The notes: generated from the letters alone by a model not told the origin. DNA of 64,000 nt from Chloroflexota bacterium (GCA_028875245.1 JAPPEU010000087.1:111314-175313); one strand, 5' to 3'. Numbered from the stretch's first letter, positions 33,584-42,774 are shown. A program made the numbers and translations.

Positions 33584-34086
33584 ATGCTTTCGGTTGCCTC
33601 CTGCGCAAGCAGGTTATCATCGCGCCAGGGCGGATGGCCGCCAAGCGCTTGTGTCGACAATGTTAACCAGCGGTGCGAACTTAAAATGAATAATTGAACT
33701 TCAAAATGCTTGACTCATAGACAATTGCCAAAGAACTGTTTCTCCGCCGATGGCCCCTCACTCGCGGACGAGAGAGTATACCGCAATACGCAAACTCATG
33801 CTCGCCTGGTTCACCATGGCCGAAAATCGGATTATAACTCAAAGTTTTCAGAATGACACAAACTCAATATCATCCGGCGCCGTCAATTCCGCGGCTCTGG
33901 CAACTTCGCTTCCCTGCCTGCAAATTCTCTGCGCCATCTGTGTTCTCTTTTTTTGTGAACCTGCTGGATTCTGTCTTCAACCATATCGAAATTTGCCGGG
34001 ACGAGAGATGGTCAGTGTCTGCGTGAGCCATGTCTCGCCCTCCCGCCATTCTATTGGCCAGCGGGCCTTTCGGCGGCGCGCTGCTG
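33584..34086. other. Intergenic region upstream of rpsA copy B
   Basis: 503 bases without a convincing gene. The part next to rpsA copy B (33640-33740) is AT-rich and should carry its promoter, but no clear hexamer pair was found. The distal part holds the repeat at 33926-34048. Confidence 0.5.
33926..34048 (+). repeat. Dispersed repeat copy (family shared with 63880-63971)
   Basis: The segment GAACCTGCTGGATT...CATATCGAAATTTG...TCAGTGTCTG aligns with 63908-63970 over about 80 bases with few gaps. It continues into a long imperfect hairpin: CGGGACGAGAGATGG (33997-34011) against CCATGTCTCGCCCTCCCG (34028-34045). Non-coding, no transposase. Confidence 0.65.
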
Positions 34087-34617
34087 TCAGATTTCCGGCT
34101 GACCTTCAGCGAAGTCCCGGCCGAAGAGCCCGCGATCAATCTCCCAGGGATAGACCACGTAAGCATCAGTCACATCGCCGTAGAGATCCGGCTTGATGTT
34201 GGAAAACATGGTGCGGTAGGGGTTGTAGTGCAGGACGCAGTTGACCGGGCTGCCGCCCGCGGCATCGACGCGTTCGCGCACAGAGATGCTTGTGCGCCCG
34301 CTGCCCCAGACATCATCGACAATCAAGGTGCGGCGCCCGCGGAGCAGATCAGGATCGGGGAACTGGAGGAAGGTAGGCCAGGCCATCATGCCCGATTGCG
34401 CGGTCGCCACGAAATCCACCGAGGCGGTCAGGAGATGCTGGATGCTCAGCGCTTCCGCCAACAGGCCGCCGGGAATGACGCCGCCCCGTGTAATCATCAC
34501 CATTGCGCCGAAAGGACCCATGTGCTGAATGCGCGGGACCAATCCATCAATGAGCTGGTCGACTTCATCCCAGGTAATCAGACGCGGCTGACGCGGTTCT
34601 TCCGGGCGCATCAGCAT
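34087..34617 (-). CDS. Phosphoribosyltransferase
   Basis: 176 residues of the type-I PRT fold. GAMVMITRGGVIPGGLLAEAL in the first half and TLIVDDVWGSGRTSISVRERV, the PRPP loop, in the second. Similar to purine PRTs (xanthine/hypoxanthine) or to the putative PRTs next to purine genes; the base specificity is not visible. ATG 34617 with GGAGGAG at proper spacing; the extension to 34662 is rejected. Last gene of a possible minus-strand group with the two genes upstream, after a 193-base gap. Confidence 0.8.
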   Translation of the reverse strand: MLMRPEEPRQPRLITWDEVDQLIDGLVPRIQHMGPFGAMVMITRGGVIPGGLLAEALSIQHLLTASVDFVATAQSGMMAWPTFLQFPDPDLLRGRRTLIVDDVWGSGRTSISVRERVDAAGGSPVNCVLHYNPYRTMFSNIKPDLYGDVTDAYVVYPWEIDRGLFGRDFAEGQPEI

Positions 34618-34810
34618 GTGCTTGCTCCTCCGCAAGTGCGGCGCGACAGGAATCTCTGTCAATTATACGGGATTCGTTCACATTACCCAAATCAAACCGC
34701 GGCGGCCGCGGCGGGAAGCCCGCAGCAACGGGGAGCGCCCTGGCTGGAGCGCGACAGGCCGGCGGCGAGGAAAAGCGAATAACTCGCGGGTAAAAGCCAC
34801 AAATTCGCCG

Positions 34811-35641
34811 CTATTCATCCGGCGCTTCCGCCGTCGCCGGGTCCAGCTCGATGTAAGTCAGCTGTTCCTTTTCAATGGAGTCAGGCGCGGGGTTCAAAAC
34901 CAGACCCCAATCCCAGGATTCCACTGTCGCCAGGCTGAACTTGCCGACCTTGTTGATGTCTCTAACGAGGCCCGCTAGCACAGCCGGCTGCATAAAGCCG
35001 ACAGCTTTGGGCAAGCTGCTGAAACCCAGCAAGGCCGGCAGCGGATCGCGGCGAAGCGCGGCGGCGCGCCAACTGATCTTCTCGCCTGCGTCTAATTTCC
35101 ATACGGGCTTGTTGGGTTGCCGCTGAACCAGGAGGTGGATGTATCGCCCTTTGAATTGGGCTAAAGGCAGCGAGTCCGCTTCCCTTTGGGCGACGGATTG
35201 AATGCGTTCCATTGTGTCGGCGCTGACCTGCGGCTTCTCGCCCCGAATCAGGACGCCGATTTCGTCCAGAGCCGGCTCGACTAGAATGCGAACAAAGCCC
35301 CGCTCGCGCAACCGGCGCAAGTGGGATTCGCCGGCCGCCCCGCGCGATTGCAGCGCTATGAGACGCCCGCCAGCCCGCAGCGCGGCGAAACAAGACGCCA
35401 GGAGGGCGCCGCTCAGATCCACATCGTAGGCGACGATGGCGTCAAAGGCGCCGGGCGCGATATCGTGATCCGCCAAGGACATGGCCGGGATATGGCGATG
35501 ATTCAGGTCGGCGCGCGCTTCAGCAAGCAGGCCGCCTGAGCGTCCGTCAAGGTCCAACAGTTGCAAGTTTGCGCTGCTGGGCGGCAGGTGTTTGGCCATC
35601 ACCGCCACGAAATGCCTCTGGATACGCGCGGCATCCATCAA
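34811..35641 (-). CDS. Degenerate class I methyltransferase-like protein
   Basis: 276 residues. Residues 28-110 follow the SAM-methyltransferase layout: LQLLDLDGRSGGLLAEA at motif I, APGAFDAIVAYDVD at motif II/IV, and AALRAGGRLIALQS at post-II. Motif I reads DLDGRSGG where active enzymes have DLGCGSG or similar, so SAM binding may be lost. The C-terminal half (150-276) has no recognised domain. The start overlaps the stop of the 62-residue gene by 4 bases (ATGA), so the two are coupled. Function unknown. Confidence 0.65.
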   Translation of the reverse strand: MMDAARIQRHFVAVMAKHLPPSSANLQLLDLDGRSGGLLAEARADLNHRHIPAMSLADHDIAPGAFDAIVAYDVDLSGALLASCFAALRAGGRLIALQSRGAAGESHLRRLRERGFVRILVEPALDEIGVLIRGEKPQVSADTMERIQSVAQREADSLPLAQFKGRYIHLLVQRQPNKPVWKLDAGEKISWRAAALRRDPLPALLGFSSLPKAVGFMQPAVLAGLVRDINKVGKFSLATVESWDWGLVLNPAPDSIEKEQLTYIELDPATAEAPDE

Positions 35642-35826
35642 GTATTGCTCGCCGCCACCTTGGTCAGCTGCAAGAATTCACTCCACTCTTCACGAAAGAA
35701 ATGAAGCGTCAGGCCGCCCAACTCGACGTGATAAGTGACCTCGTCATCGGCTTCCTGTACTTCCCAGACCATGTAGTTTTCGGTCTCGGCGATGGCGCGG
35801 CCAGGGGCGTCGTTCTTGTCCGACAT
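35638..35826 (-). CDS. Small protein of unknown function
   Basis: 62 residues, soluble, acidic. A beta-rich centre (NYMVWEVQEADDEVTYHVEL, GGLTLHFFREEWSEFLQLT) is aromatic-rich and looks like a folded domain. ATG 35826 (MSDKNDA) has GGAG ten bases upstream; a longer frame to 35871 is less likely. Sits 90 bases after pnp and overlaps the methyltransferase-like gene by four bases. I do not recognise the family. Confidence 0.6.
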   Translation of the reverse strand: MSDKNDAPGRAIAETENYMVWEVQEADDEVTYHVELGGLTLHFFREEWSEFLQLTKVAASNT

Positions 35827-35916
35827 GGTATCATCTCCGCAAATGCTGGGAACACAGTCACTCCAACCCACTGCGATTGCATGGCAGCAGGTTCAAACTA
35901 TGCGGACGCCTTCGTC

Positions 35917-38199
35917 TTAGCGCCGGTCACGGTCACTCCCGCGCCGGTCGCCACCGCGGCGATCCCCGCCTCGATTGCCATCGCGCCGGGAACCATCACG
36001 CCGGCCACCGCGCCGGTCGCCACCGCCACCTCGTCGCGGTCCGCCGCGGCTGCCGGCGGCGTCGCGCCGTTTGGCTTCTTCCACATCCCAGCCTTCAAGC
36101 ACGGCCTGACGGCTCAGGCGCACGCGGCCAGTGCCATCAATGTTGATGACCATGACCATGATCTCGTCGCCGACGCTGACCTCTTCCTCCACGCTCTTGA
36201 CGTGATAATCGGCCAGTTGAGAGACGTGAACCATGCCTTCGGTCCCGGGCAGGAACTCGACAAATGCGCCATAACTCTCAACGCGCTTGACCGTCCCAGT
36301 ATAGATATGCCCGACTTCCGGCTCCTCGACCATGGCTTTGATCTTCTCGAGCGCCCGATCAACTTCCGCGCCGGATTCACCGGCGACGTAGACCAGCCCG
36401 TCTTCCTGAATGTCGACCTTGACCTGGTGTTCATCTTGCAGGGCGCGCACATTCTTGCCGCCGGGGCCGATGACCGCGCCAATCTTGTCGACGGAAATCT
36501 TGAAGGATTCCATACGCGGGGCAAAGTCGCTGAGCGTATCACGCGTTTGCGGCATCGTCTGCATCATCACATCGAGGATTTGCAGGCGGGCGTCTTTCGC
36601 TTGCGCGAGCGCCTGGCGCATAATCTCGCGAGTGACGCCGGCGATCTTGATGTCCATTTGCAGCGCGGTGATGCCGTCGACCGTGCCGGCGACTTTGAAG
36701 TCCATATCGCCAAGGTGATCTTCCATGCCTTGAATGTCGGTCAAGACGGCGACCTGTTCGCCCTCTTTGATCAAGCCCATGGCGATGCCGCCGACGGGGT
36801 TCTTGATTGGCACGCCCGCGTCCAGCAAGGCCAGGGTGCTGCCGCAGACGCTCGCCATCGAGGTGCTGCCATTTGAGCTCATGACTTCGCTGACCAGGCG
36901 CAGGACATACGGAAACGCTTCCTCGGAAGGGATCATCGACAGCAGCGCCTTCTCCGCCAGCGCGCCATGGCCGACTTCGCGCCGGCGCGGCCCGCGCATG
37001 GGATAGGTCTCGCCGGTGCTGTACGGCGGGAAGTTATAGTGATGCATATAACGCTTGTCATCTTCCGGGCTCAAACCATCGAGGAATTGCGAATCGCGCG
37101 GTGTGCCTAAAGTCGCGATAGTGAGCACCTGCGTTTCACCGCGGATGAACATGCCGGAGCCGTGCACGCGCGGCACCAAACCGACATCGGCGGCCAAATG
37201 GCGAATCGTGCTGTAATCGCGGCCATCGGGGCGGATGCCGTCATTGATGATGCGACCGCGCACCACCTTCTTCATCACCTGATCATAAGCGCGCTCGACA
37301 TGTTTGAGATCGATTTTGGCCGCTTCATCTTCAGTCGTTTCGTTCTTCTGCTCAAACGCTTCGAGCAGGCCCGCCTGAATCTGCTGCAGCGGCTCGCGCC
37401 GCGCGTTGCGATCGGCATGACTGACCATGACATCGCGGATCTGACCCTCGACCTTGGCGCCGACTTCGGCCAGCAGCGCCTCGTCCAGGTCATCCGTTGA
37501 GGGTTCGTTCTTCGCTTTGCCGATTTCTTCGCGGATCTTGCCCTGCAGCGCGAGGATGTCCTGCACGGCGTCATGCGCCATGAACAGCGCCTCGAGCATG
37601 GTATCCTCATCAACCTGATCGGCGTTGCACTCGACCATGTTGATGGCCTCCGCCGTGCCCGATACTCGCAAATCCAGTTTGCTGTTGGCCATTTCGCTAT
37701 AAGTCGGGTTGACGCGCAGCTCGCCATCGACCAGTCCGATGCGCGCGCCGGCAACCGGGCCGTTCCAGGGGATATCGGAGATCGTCAGCGCGGTGCTGGC
37801 GGCGATGACGCCGAGCATGTCGACGTGGTGCTCTTTATCGTGCGAAAGCGACATCAAAATGACTTGCACTTCATTGCGCATATTCTTGGGAAAGAGCGGG
37901 CGCAAGGTGCGGTCGATGACGCGTGAGATGAGAATCGCGCCTTCAGAAGGCCGCCCTTCCCGGCGGAAGAAGCCACCAGGCACGCGACCACCGGCGTACA
38001 TCTTTTCTTCGTAGTCGACGCTCAGCGGGAAGAAATCCAGATGCGCGCGCGGCGAGCCCATCGTCGTTGAACAGAATAGCATGGTGTCGCCCATGCGGAC
38101 GGTCACAGCACCCCCCGCTTGCTGGGCGAAGCGGCCGGTCTCGATGATGACCTCTTTGCCGCCGACCATGCCCCGATATTCGCGTATATCCAATGTCAT
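35917..38199 (-). CDS. pnp: Polyribonucleotide nucleotidyltransferase (PNPase)
   Basis: Phosphorolytic 3'-5' exoribonuclease. Two RNase PH domains (first near 10-220, second near 310-545 with RGETQVLTIATLGTPRD and the GSTSMASVCGSTLALLDAGVP region), an all-helix linker, then KH (KIGAVIGPGGKNVRALQ) and S1 (GTVKRVESYGAFVEFLPG). After S1 there is an unusual tail of about 45 residues with RGG/RRG repeats (GGPRRGG, DRRGGRR, RDGNRGG), likely RNA-binding. Start ATG 38199 has GGAG seven bases upstream; the ATG at 38211 has none. Lies downstream of rpsO, the ancestral rpsO-pnp order. Confidence 0.96.
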   Translation of the reverse strand: MTLDIREYRGMVGGKEVIIETGRFAQQAGGAVTVRMGDTMLFCSTTMGSPRAHLDFFPLSVDYEEKMYAGGRVPGGFFRREGRPSEGAILISRVIDRTLRPLFPKNMRNEVQVILMSLSHDKEHHVDMLGVIAASTALTISDIPWNGPVAGARIGLVDGELRVNPTYSEMANSKLDLRVSGTAEAINMVECNADQVDEDTMLEALFMAHDAVQDILALQGKIREEIGKAKNEPSTDDLDEALLAEVGAKVEGQIRDVMVSHADRNARREPLQQIQAGLLEAFEQKNETTEDEAAKIDLKHVERAYDQVMKKVVRGRIINDGIRPDGRDYSTIRHLAADVGLVPRVHGSGMFIRGETQVLTIATLGTPRDSQFLDGLSPEDDKRYMHHYNFPPYSTGETYPMRGPRRREVGHGALAEKALLSMIPSEEAFPYVLRLVSEVMSSNGSTSMASVCGSTLALLDAGVPIKNPVGGIAMGLIKEGEQVAVLTDIQGMEDHLGDMDFKVAGTVDGITALQMDIKIAGVTREIMRQALAQAKDARLQILDVMMQTMPQTRDTLSDFAPRMESFKISVDKIGAVIGPGGKNVRALQDEHQVKVDIQEDGLVYVAGESGAEVDRALEKIKAMVEEPEVGHIYTGTVKRVESYGAFVEFLPGTEGMVHVSQLADYHVKSVEEEVSVGDEIMVMVINIDGTGRVRLSRQAVLEGWDVEEAKRRDAAGSRGGPRRGGGGDRRGGRRDGSRRDGNRGGDRRGGDRRGSDRDRR

Positions 38200-38402
38200 T
38201 GCTTTCTCCATATTGTTGTGGCGCGTCGTGATAGCAACGGCAAAACAACAGCCGGCGGATTCTCCGCAGACCTCATTTTACGGCTGTCATCACGGACGAG
38301 CTCGTCGTCGTTCGAGAGTTGCCAGTCGGCGTACCGCAGCGCGCTTGAATTGCCAGCTTCCATCATGAAGCCGGGCGCCTCATCTTCGCTTGGCGCGCGC
38401 GA

Positions 38403-38672
38403 CTAACGGCGTAAACCAAGGCGTTGCAGCAAGTCATGATAGACTTCCGGTTTTTTACGCGCGATGTATTTCAAGTGGCGGCGCCGCTGCCCGACCAGTT
38501 TAAGCAAGCCGCGGCGAGAATGTTCGTCGTGGCTGTGAATTTTCAGATGTTCGGTCAACTGCGTGATCCTTGCGCTGAGCAGCGCAATTTGCACTTCCGG
38601 CGAGCCGGTGTCGCCATCTTCGCGGGCGTAATCTTTGATGATCCGGGTTTTCGTCGCTTTATCCAATGGCAT
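38403..38672 (-). CDS. rpsO: 30S ribosomal protein S15
   Basis: 89 residues, exact family length. SPEVQIALLSARITQLTEHLK, HSHDEHSRRGLLKLVGQRRRHLKYI and LLQRLGLR cover the whole fold. ATG 38672 (MPLDKATK) has AAAGGACGG upstream; the frame extends to 38729 but the extra residues do not belong to S15. Precedes pnp by 203 bases; the classical autoregulation of rpsO was not examined in structure. Confidence 0.96.
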   Translation of the reverse strand: MPLDKATKTRIIKDYAREDGDTGSPEVQIALLSARITQLTEHLKIHSHDEHSRRGLLKLVGQRRRHLKYIARKKPEVYHDLLQRLGLRR

Positions 38673-38777
38673 GGTTTTCCGTCCTTTCCTTCGCCACCGG
38701 ACAGGCAGGACCGGTTGCCTGTCGGTCAAAACAACACGCTGATTCTATCAGTTGGATCAGGCGCGGGCAATCCCAAG

Positions 38778-40931
38778 CTAGCCCTTGGCCGCCGCAACTT
38801 CATCGACATCGTCATTGGCGACTATCTTGACGGTGTGATGCGTGCGGAACAGGCTGTACTGGTCGGCGCGCCCGGGCAAGGGGTTCAGCACATTTTCGAT
38901 CTTCATGATGGACACCCACAGAGGAACATCCCAGCGGTCCGTCAGGCGCTGCTCGAGGTTCGCGCGCGAGATCGTGACGTTGCTCCGGTACATCTCCAGC
39001 AATACACGCACGAATTCATCCCGCTCGGCCAAAATGACGGCCACGTAGGCACTCGCCTCGTCCAGCTCTATCCCTTTGGTATTGAAATCGCTGCGCGGGT
39101 TGGGATATTCGTTTACGGTCACCATTTTGTTGATCAGCAGATACTCGACCGCGTGCTGGAAAATCACCCCGCTGTCGAATTCACGGAGCCGCCGATGGAG
39201 GCTGCCGAGCGGGCACCAGGCGAAATTCCTGAAACTGGTGAATTGCTGGACGCTCACCACAATGCGGTTGACCATGCGCGCCACTTCCGGTTCAGTCTCG
39301 TAGAGCCTGTGCAGTGGCACGCCCTCCCACTCCTGCGATGAGAAATCCAATGCGGCCGTTTGCTCTTCGACAGATTTCATCAAAGGATGACTCCGCGCCT
39401 CGGGCAGGCGGATCACCGGGACCAAATCATCGGGATTGTGACGGTGCGGGACGAGGTCCCGCTGGAGAATCCTCTCGCGCACGAGGCAATCAATCCAGTG
39501 GGAACGCCATTGATCGCTTTCATTCATCCCCGGCCGGTCCAAGTCGCGCTCCATAGACAATCCCTTGAGGAGGAATCCATAATTGACATATTCCCAATTG
39601 CGGGAGACCAAGGTGTTGGCCACCCGGCGGATCATGCGATTGACAATGAGCAGCGTCTTATCGACTATCGGATGCTGCAGGTTCAGCTCGATTACTCCAA
39701 GAGCGCTCTGCTGTCTAAGAATGCCCAGCGAGATCGCTTGCGAAACGAGGTCATTGCCGCGCTCAGGCGAGATCACATCGCCGACGTCAATCAATTGACC
39801 GATGAGCGTTTCCGAGGTGATATCTTTGCCGGGATTGGCGGTCTCCAGGCGGAAGAACTGAACGATGACGCTCGACCACTGTGAGGGAATGAAGCTCTCG
39901 GTATCGACCTCGGTTTCAACCGTGCTCAGGGATTGGTGCGTTTGCAGGTCAGTGAAGTCATCAATGTATTCCAGTTGCAGTGACGGGTTGATCTGGAGCA
40001 GACGCCCCGTGCTGCCGCGCACGCCCCAAACAACTACCGTCTTGTTGCGCTGCAGCAGCGGGTTGATCACATCGTTGAAATCGCGATCGCCGGTCGCCAA
40101 TATGATGACATCGCCGGCTTCGGGATGCCCGACGTCGGTCAATACATCGCGAGCGATGCGAATATCGGCGCTCTGTTTGCCGGGCAGATGAAACACCGGG
40201 TCGATGTTCGCCATCATGAGCCGGGCCGGCGCGTCGTCCGCCACTTCGCGGCCGGAAGAATCGACCAATGGCGGCAAAGCCCCGCGCTGCCCCCAAGGCG
40301 CGTAAGCCGCCATTTTGACGAGCTTGCCATGCGCTTGCGCCTGCGAGACCAGACGCTCAATCAAATGATCGAGATTGACGACGAATCCCTGTTCGTTCAA
40401 GCTGATGGAAATGTTCTCGAAGTCGATGTACACCCAAACGTTCTTGCCCTTTATGCCATGCAATCCCACGAGCGGCTGGAAGATGATATCGTGCGGCAAA
40501 CCGGCCGCTCGCAATGCGTCTTCACTGTCGCCCCAGACGCGAATTCGCGTGTTATCGCTCACCTTCACCCGTTCGATCACGGTCAGCAGATCCCGGCCTG
40601 TCGTGGCCAGAATCAACTCGTCAACCGGAAACGCGTCGACGTAAAATACCTCCTGCAGCAGGCAATCGGGCAAACAGGACCGGTCTTGCACATCCAAAAC
40701 CCGGTAACCGGCGCTGCGGAAAATCGCCTCCGGTTCCAATTGCAGATTCTCATCGCGAAGTTGGGAGCGCCAATCGGCAACAGCGACGGCTTTGAGGGCG
40801 GCCGTATCATACAGCCCGGCGGCAAACCGAGCGCTGCCGAGCAAAGCGATCGCCAGCTCATGCAGATCAATGCCCTTGTCAGCGGAAAAATGCAGCAGGT
40901 CGTCAACGTCAACTATCAAGTAGGCAGCCAT
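38778..40931 (-). CDS. Tandem NYN-domain putative ribonuclease with winged-helix-like repeats
   Basis: 717 residues. A complete NYN/LabA-like (PIN-type) nuclease domain spans about 163-325: VWVYIDFENISIS with D170, KQSADIRIARD with D256, DVIILATGDRDF with D282 and D284. The first 145 residues repeat the same plan: AYLIVDVDDLL with D8, a W/Q motif, LPDCLLQE with D89, and DELILATTGRDLL with D114. This indicates an internal duplication. Residues 345-705 contain several helix-rich segments that resemble winged-helix or OST-HTH-type repeats, such as FIPSQWSSVIVQFF, WEYVNYGFLLKG and GSLHRRLREFDSG. Such domains bind RNA in LabA/MARF-like proteins. Neighbours are rpsO-pnp and proS, consistent with RNA work. 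Own promoter and a leader hairpin upstream. Function is inferred, not known. Confidence 0.75.
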   Translation of the reverse strand: MAAYLIVDVDDLLHFSADKGIDLHELAIALLGSARFAAGLYDTAALKAVAVADWRSQLRDENLQLEPEAIFRSAGYRVLDVQDRSCLPDCLLQEVFYVDAFPVDELILATTGRDLLTVIERVKVSDNTRIRVWGDSEDALRAAGLPHDIIFQPLVGLHGIKGKNVWVYIDFENISISLNEQGFVVNLDHLIERLVSQAQAHGKLVKMAAYAPWGQRGALPPLVDSSGREVADDAPARLMMANIDPVFHLPGKQSADIRIARDVLTDVGHPEAGDVIILATGDRDFNDVINPLLQRNKTVVVWGVRGSTGRLLQINPSLQLEYIDDFTDLQTHQSLSTVETEVDTESFIPSQWSSVIVQFFRLETANPGKDITSETLIGQLIDVGDVISPERGNDLVSQAISLGILRQQSALGVIELNLQHPIVDKTLLIVNRMIRRVANTLVSRNWEYVNYGFLLKGLSMERDLDRPGMNESDQWRSHWIDCLVRERILQRDLVPHRHNPDDLVPVIRLPEARSHPLMKSVEEQTAALDFSSQEWEGVPLHRLYETEPEVARMVNRIVVSVQQFTSFRNFAWCPLGSLHRRLREFDSGVIFQHAVEYLLINKMVTVNEYPNPRSDFNTKGIELDEASAYVAVILAERDEFVRVLLEMYRSNVTISRANLEQRLTDRWDVPLWVSIMKIENVLNPLPGRADQYSLFRTHHTVKIVANDDVDEVAAAKG

Positions 40932-40941
40932 GATTTAGTCC

Positions 40942-40981
40942 AAAAAATGAAGCTGCCGGCCCAGGCGACGCAAGGGCCGGC
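40942..40981 (-). terminator. Hairpin with U-run in the NYN gene leader (attenuator candidate)
   Basis: Minus strand GCCGGCCC, 11-base loop, GGGCCGGC (perfect 8-bp stem, 40955-40981), then AGCTTCATTTTTTGG. The T6 run begins seven bases after the stem, ten bases before the NYN start codon. Either a terminator for transcripts from proS or an attenuator for the promoter at 41186; the U-run distance is larger than ideal. Confidence 0.5.
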
Positions 40982-41185
40982 GCCACACTCGAAATATCCA
41001 TGTATTGGCATGGGTATTCAAAAAACGGTATATGCTACAGTGAAATGTCATAACATCGAGTCAAAGGCTTTAAGTAAAGCAATTGATAAGAGCAGCGAAT
41101 ACCTTGATTACAAAAAGTTATTTTACTACAGTCGAATCCCCCCATCAATTCACAATATATGACATGAATTTACCAATGGTAATTC

Positions 41186-41214
41186 ATTCTACGCCATAAT
41201 TGCAATTGTGTCAA
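41186..41214 (-). promoter_or_regulatory. Promoter of the NYN gene
   Basis: Minus strand TTGACA (41209-41214), 17-base spacer, TAGAAT (41186-41191): perfect -35 and a 5/6 -10. Predicted start near 41179, leader about 248 bases. Confidence 0.7.
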
Positions 41215-41331
41215 TTTTCACAATGCGTAAACTGTAAATAACACGTTAACAAAGTGTCCGATCCGCATGCAAACCTTTTGCGCCGCCGCAACCCGGAGCG
41301 TGGGGCTCTCACGCTTATACACGGGGACGGC

Positions 41332-42774
41332 TTAATAGGCTTTGGCGAACAAGGCGACTTTCTCCGCCGCTTTGCCTGTTTTGACGCATTCGCCCCGGCC
41401 GCCCGGCTGTTCAAAAGGAAAACAGCGGATCGTTGCGCCGGTCTTGTCCTTGACCGCCTGTTCGTCGGCGTCCGACCCAGCCCACCAGGAGCGCGCCCAA
41501 TCGCCGGCTTCCACAACCGCCCGGAGCTCGTCATAGGATGACGCATCCTGGATATGCGCATCGCGGAATGCCTGCGCGTCGTCCAGCAGGGCGCGCTGTA
41601 TATCGGCCAGCAGGTCCCGCGCGGCGTCCACCACGCCATCCTGCGAGACAAACTGTTTGCCTTGCCTCCCCAATACATCGCGCCTGGCCAATACGACATT
41701 GTTGTTCTCGACATCTTTGGGGCCGATTTCGGCGCGAACGGGAACGCCCCGCATTTCCCAATCGTTGAATTTGAAGCCGGGCGATTGCCCTTCCCGGCGA
41801 TCGACATGTACCCGTATTCCCGACTCCGTTAAAGCCTCGCGCAAACGTTCGACCGCCTCCATAACAGCGACTCGCTGGGCATCGCGCTTATATATCGGCA
41901 CGATCACAACTTGATAGGGCGCCAGCTTTGGCGGCAGCCGCAAGCCTTTGTCATCACCGTGGGTCATGACAACCGCGCCGACCATGCGCGTCGTCAGTCC
42001 CCATGACGTGGTCCAGCAGAATTCCTGCGTATTGGCTTCCGTCAAGTAGCGGATGTCGAAAGCTTTGGCGAAGTTCTGGCCCAGGTTGTGGCTCGTGCCG
42101 CATTGCAGCGCGCGTTTATCACGCATCATCGCCTCTATGGTGTAGGTGCGCATGGCGCCGGCAAAACGCTCCATACGGCTCTTCTCGCCTTTGATGACGG
42201 GAATGGCGGCGTCGTTGACGGCGCAGTCGGCGTAGACGTCCAGCATCTGCAAGGTTTCTTCTTCGGCTTCGTCATGGCTGGCGTGCGCGGTATGCCCTTC
42301 CTGCCAGAGAAACTCGGCCGTGCGCAGGAAGGGGCGGGTGCGCAATTCCCAGCGCACGACATTCGCCCATTGATTGATCAAAAGCGGCAGATCACGATAA
42401 GACTGTATCCAGTCGCTGAACGCTTCACCGATGACCGTCTCGGACGTTGGCCGCACGACAAGCGGCTCTTCCAACTCCCGGCCGCCGGCGTGGGTGACGA
42501 CGGCGAGCTCCGGGCTGAAGCCTTCCACATGCTCCGCCTCGCGCTTGATGTAGCTCTCGGGGATGAAAAGCGGGAAGTACGCGTTTTGATGGCCAGTCTC
42601 CTTAATGCGGCGGTCCAAGCCGGCTTTGATGCCCTCCCAGACTTCGTAGCCATAGGGCTTGATGATGATGCAGCCACGCACGGGCGAGGGCGCGGCCAAG
42701 TCGGCGCGGTAGACGATTTCGTTATACCAGCGCGAGAAATCTTCGCTTTGGGCGGTGACCGCTTGTTCTGACAT
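41332..42774 (-). CDS. proS: Prolyl-tRNA synthetase
   Basis: Class II synthetase of 480 residues of the archaeal/eukaryote-like type: no editing (INS) domain, a C-terminal domain ending in a conserved aromatic (FAKAY). Motifs: VRGCIIIKPYGYEVWE, RPTSETVIGEAFSDWIQSYRDLP, FLRTAEFLWQEGHTAH (motif 2) and TSWGLTTRMVGAVVMTHGDDKGL (motif 3). The separate YbaK-like gene at 9555 could supply the missing editing of Cys-tRNA(Pro). ATG 42774 with GAGG upstream. Confidence 0.94.
   Translation of the reverse strand: MSEQAVTAQSEDFSRWYNEIVYRADLAAPSPVRGCIIIKPYGYEVWEGIKAGLDRRIKETGHQNAYFPLFIPESYIKREAEHVEGFSPELAVVTHAGGRELEEPLVVRPTSETVIGEAFSDWIQSYRDLPLLINQWANVVRWELRTRPFLRTAEFLWQEGHTAHASHDEAEEETLQMLDVYADCAVNDAAIPVIKGEKSRMERFAGAMRTYTIEAMMRDKRALQCGTSHNLGQNFAKAFDIRYLTEANTQEFCWTTSWGLTTRMVGAVVMTHGDDKGLRLPPKLAPYQVVIVPIYKRDAQRVAVMEAVERLREALTESGIRVHVDRREGQSPGFKFNDWEMRGVPVRAEIGPKDVENNNVVLARRDVLGRQGKQFVSQDGVVDAARDLLADIQRALLDDAQAFRDAHIQDASSYDELRAVVEAGDWARSWWAGSDADEQAVKDKTGATIRCFPFEQPGGRGECVKTGKAAEKVALFAKAY

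Larger units (their letters stand above)
40932..41331. other. Long AT-rich leader/intergenic region upstream of the NYN gene
   Basis: 400 bases between proS (ends 41332) and the NYN gene. Bases 40990-41260 are far more AT-rich than the surroundings. It holds the promoter at 41186-41214 and the hairpin at 40942-40981. No gene of convincing length was found. Confidence 0.6.
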
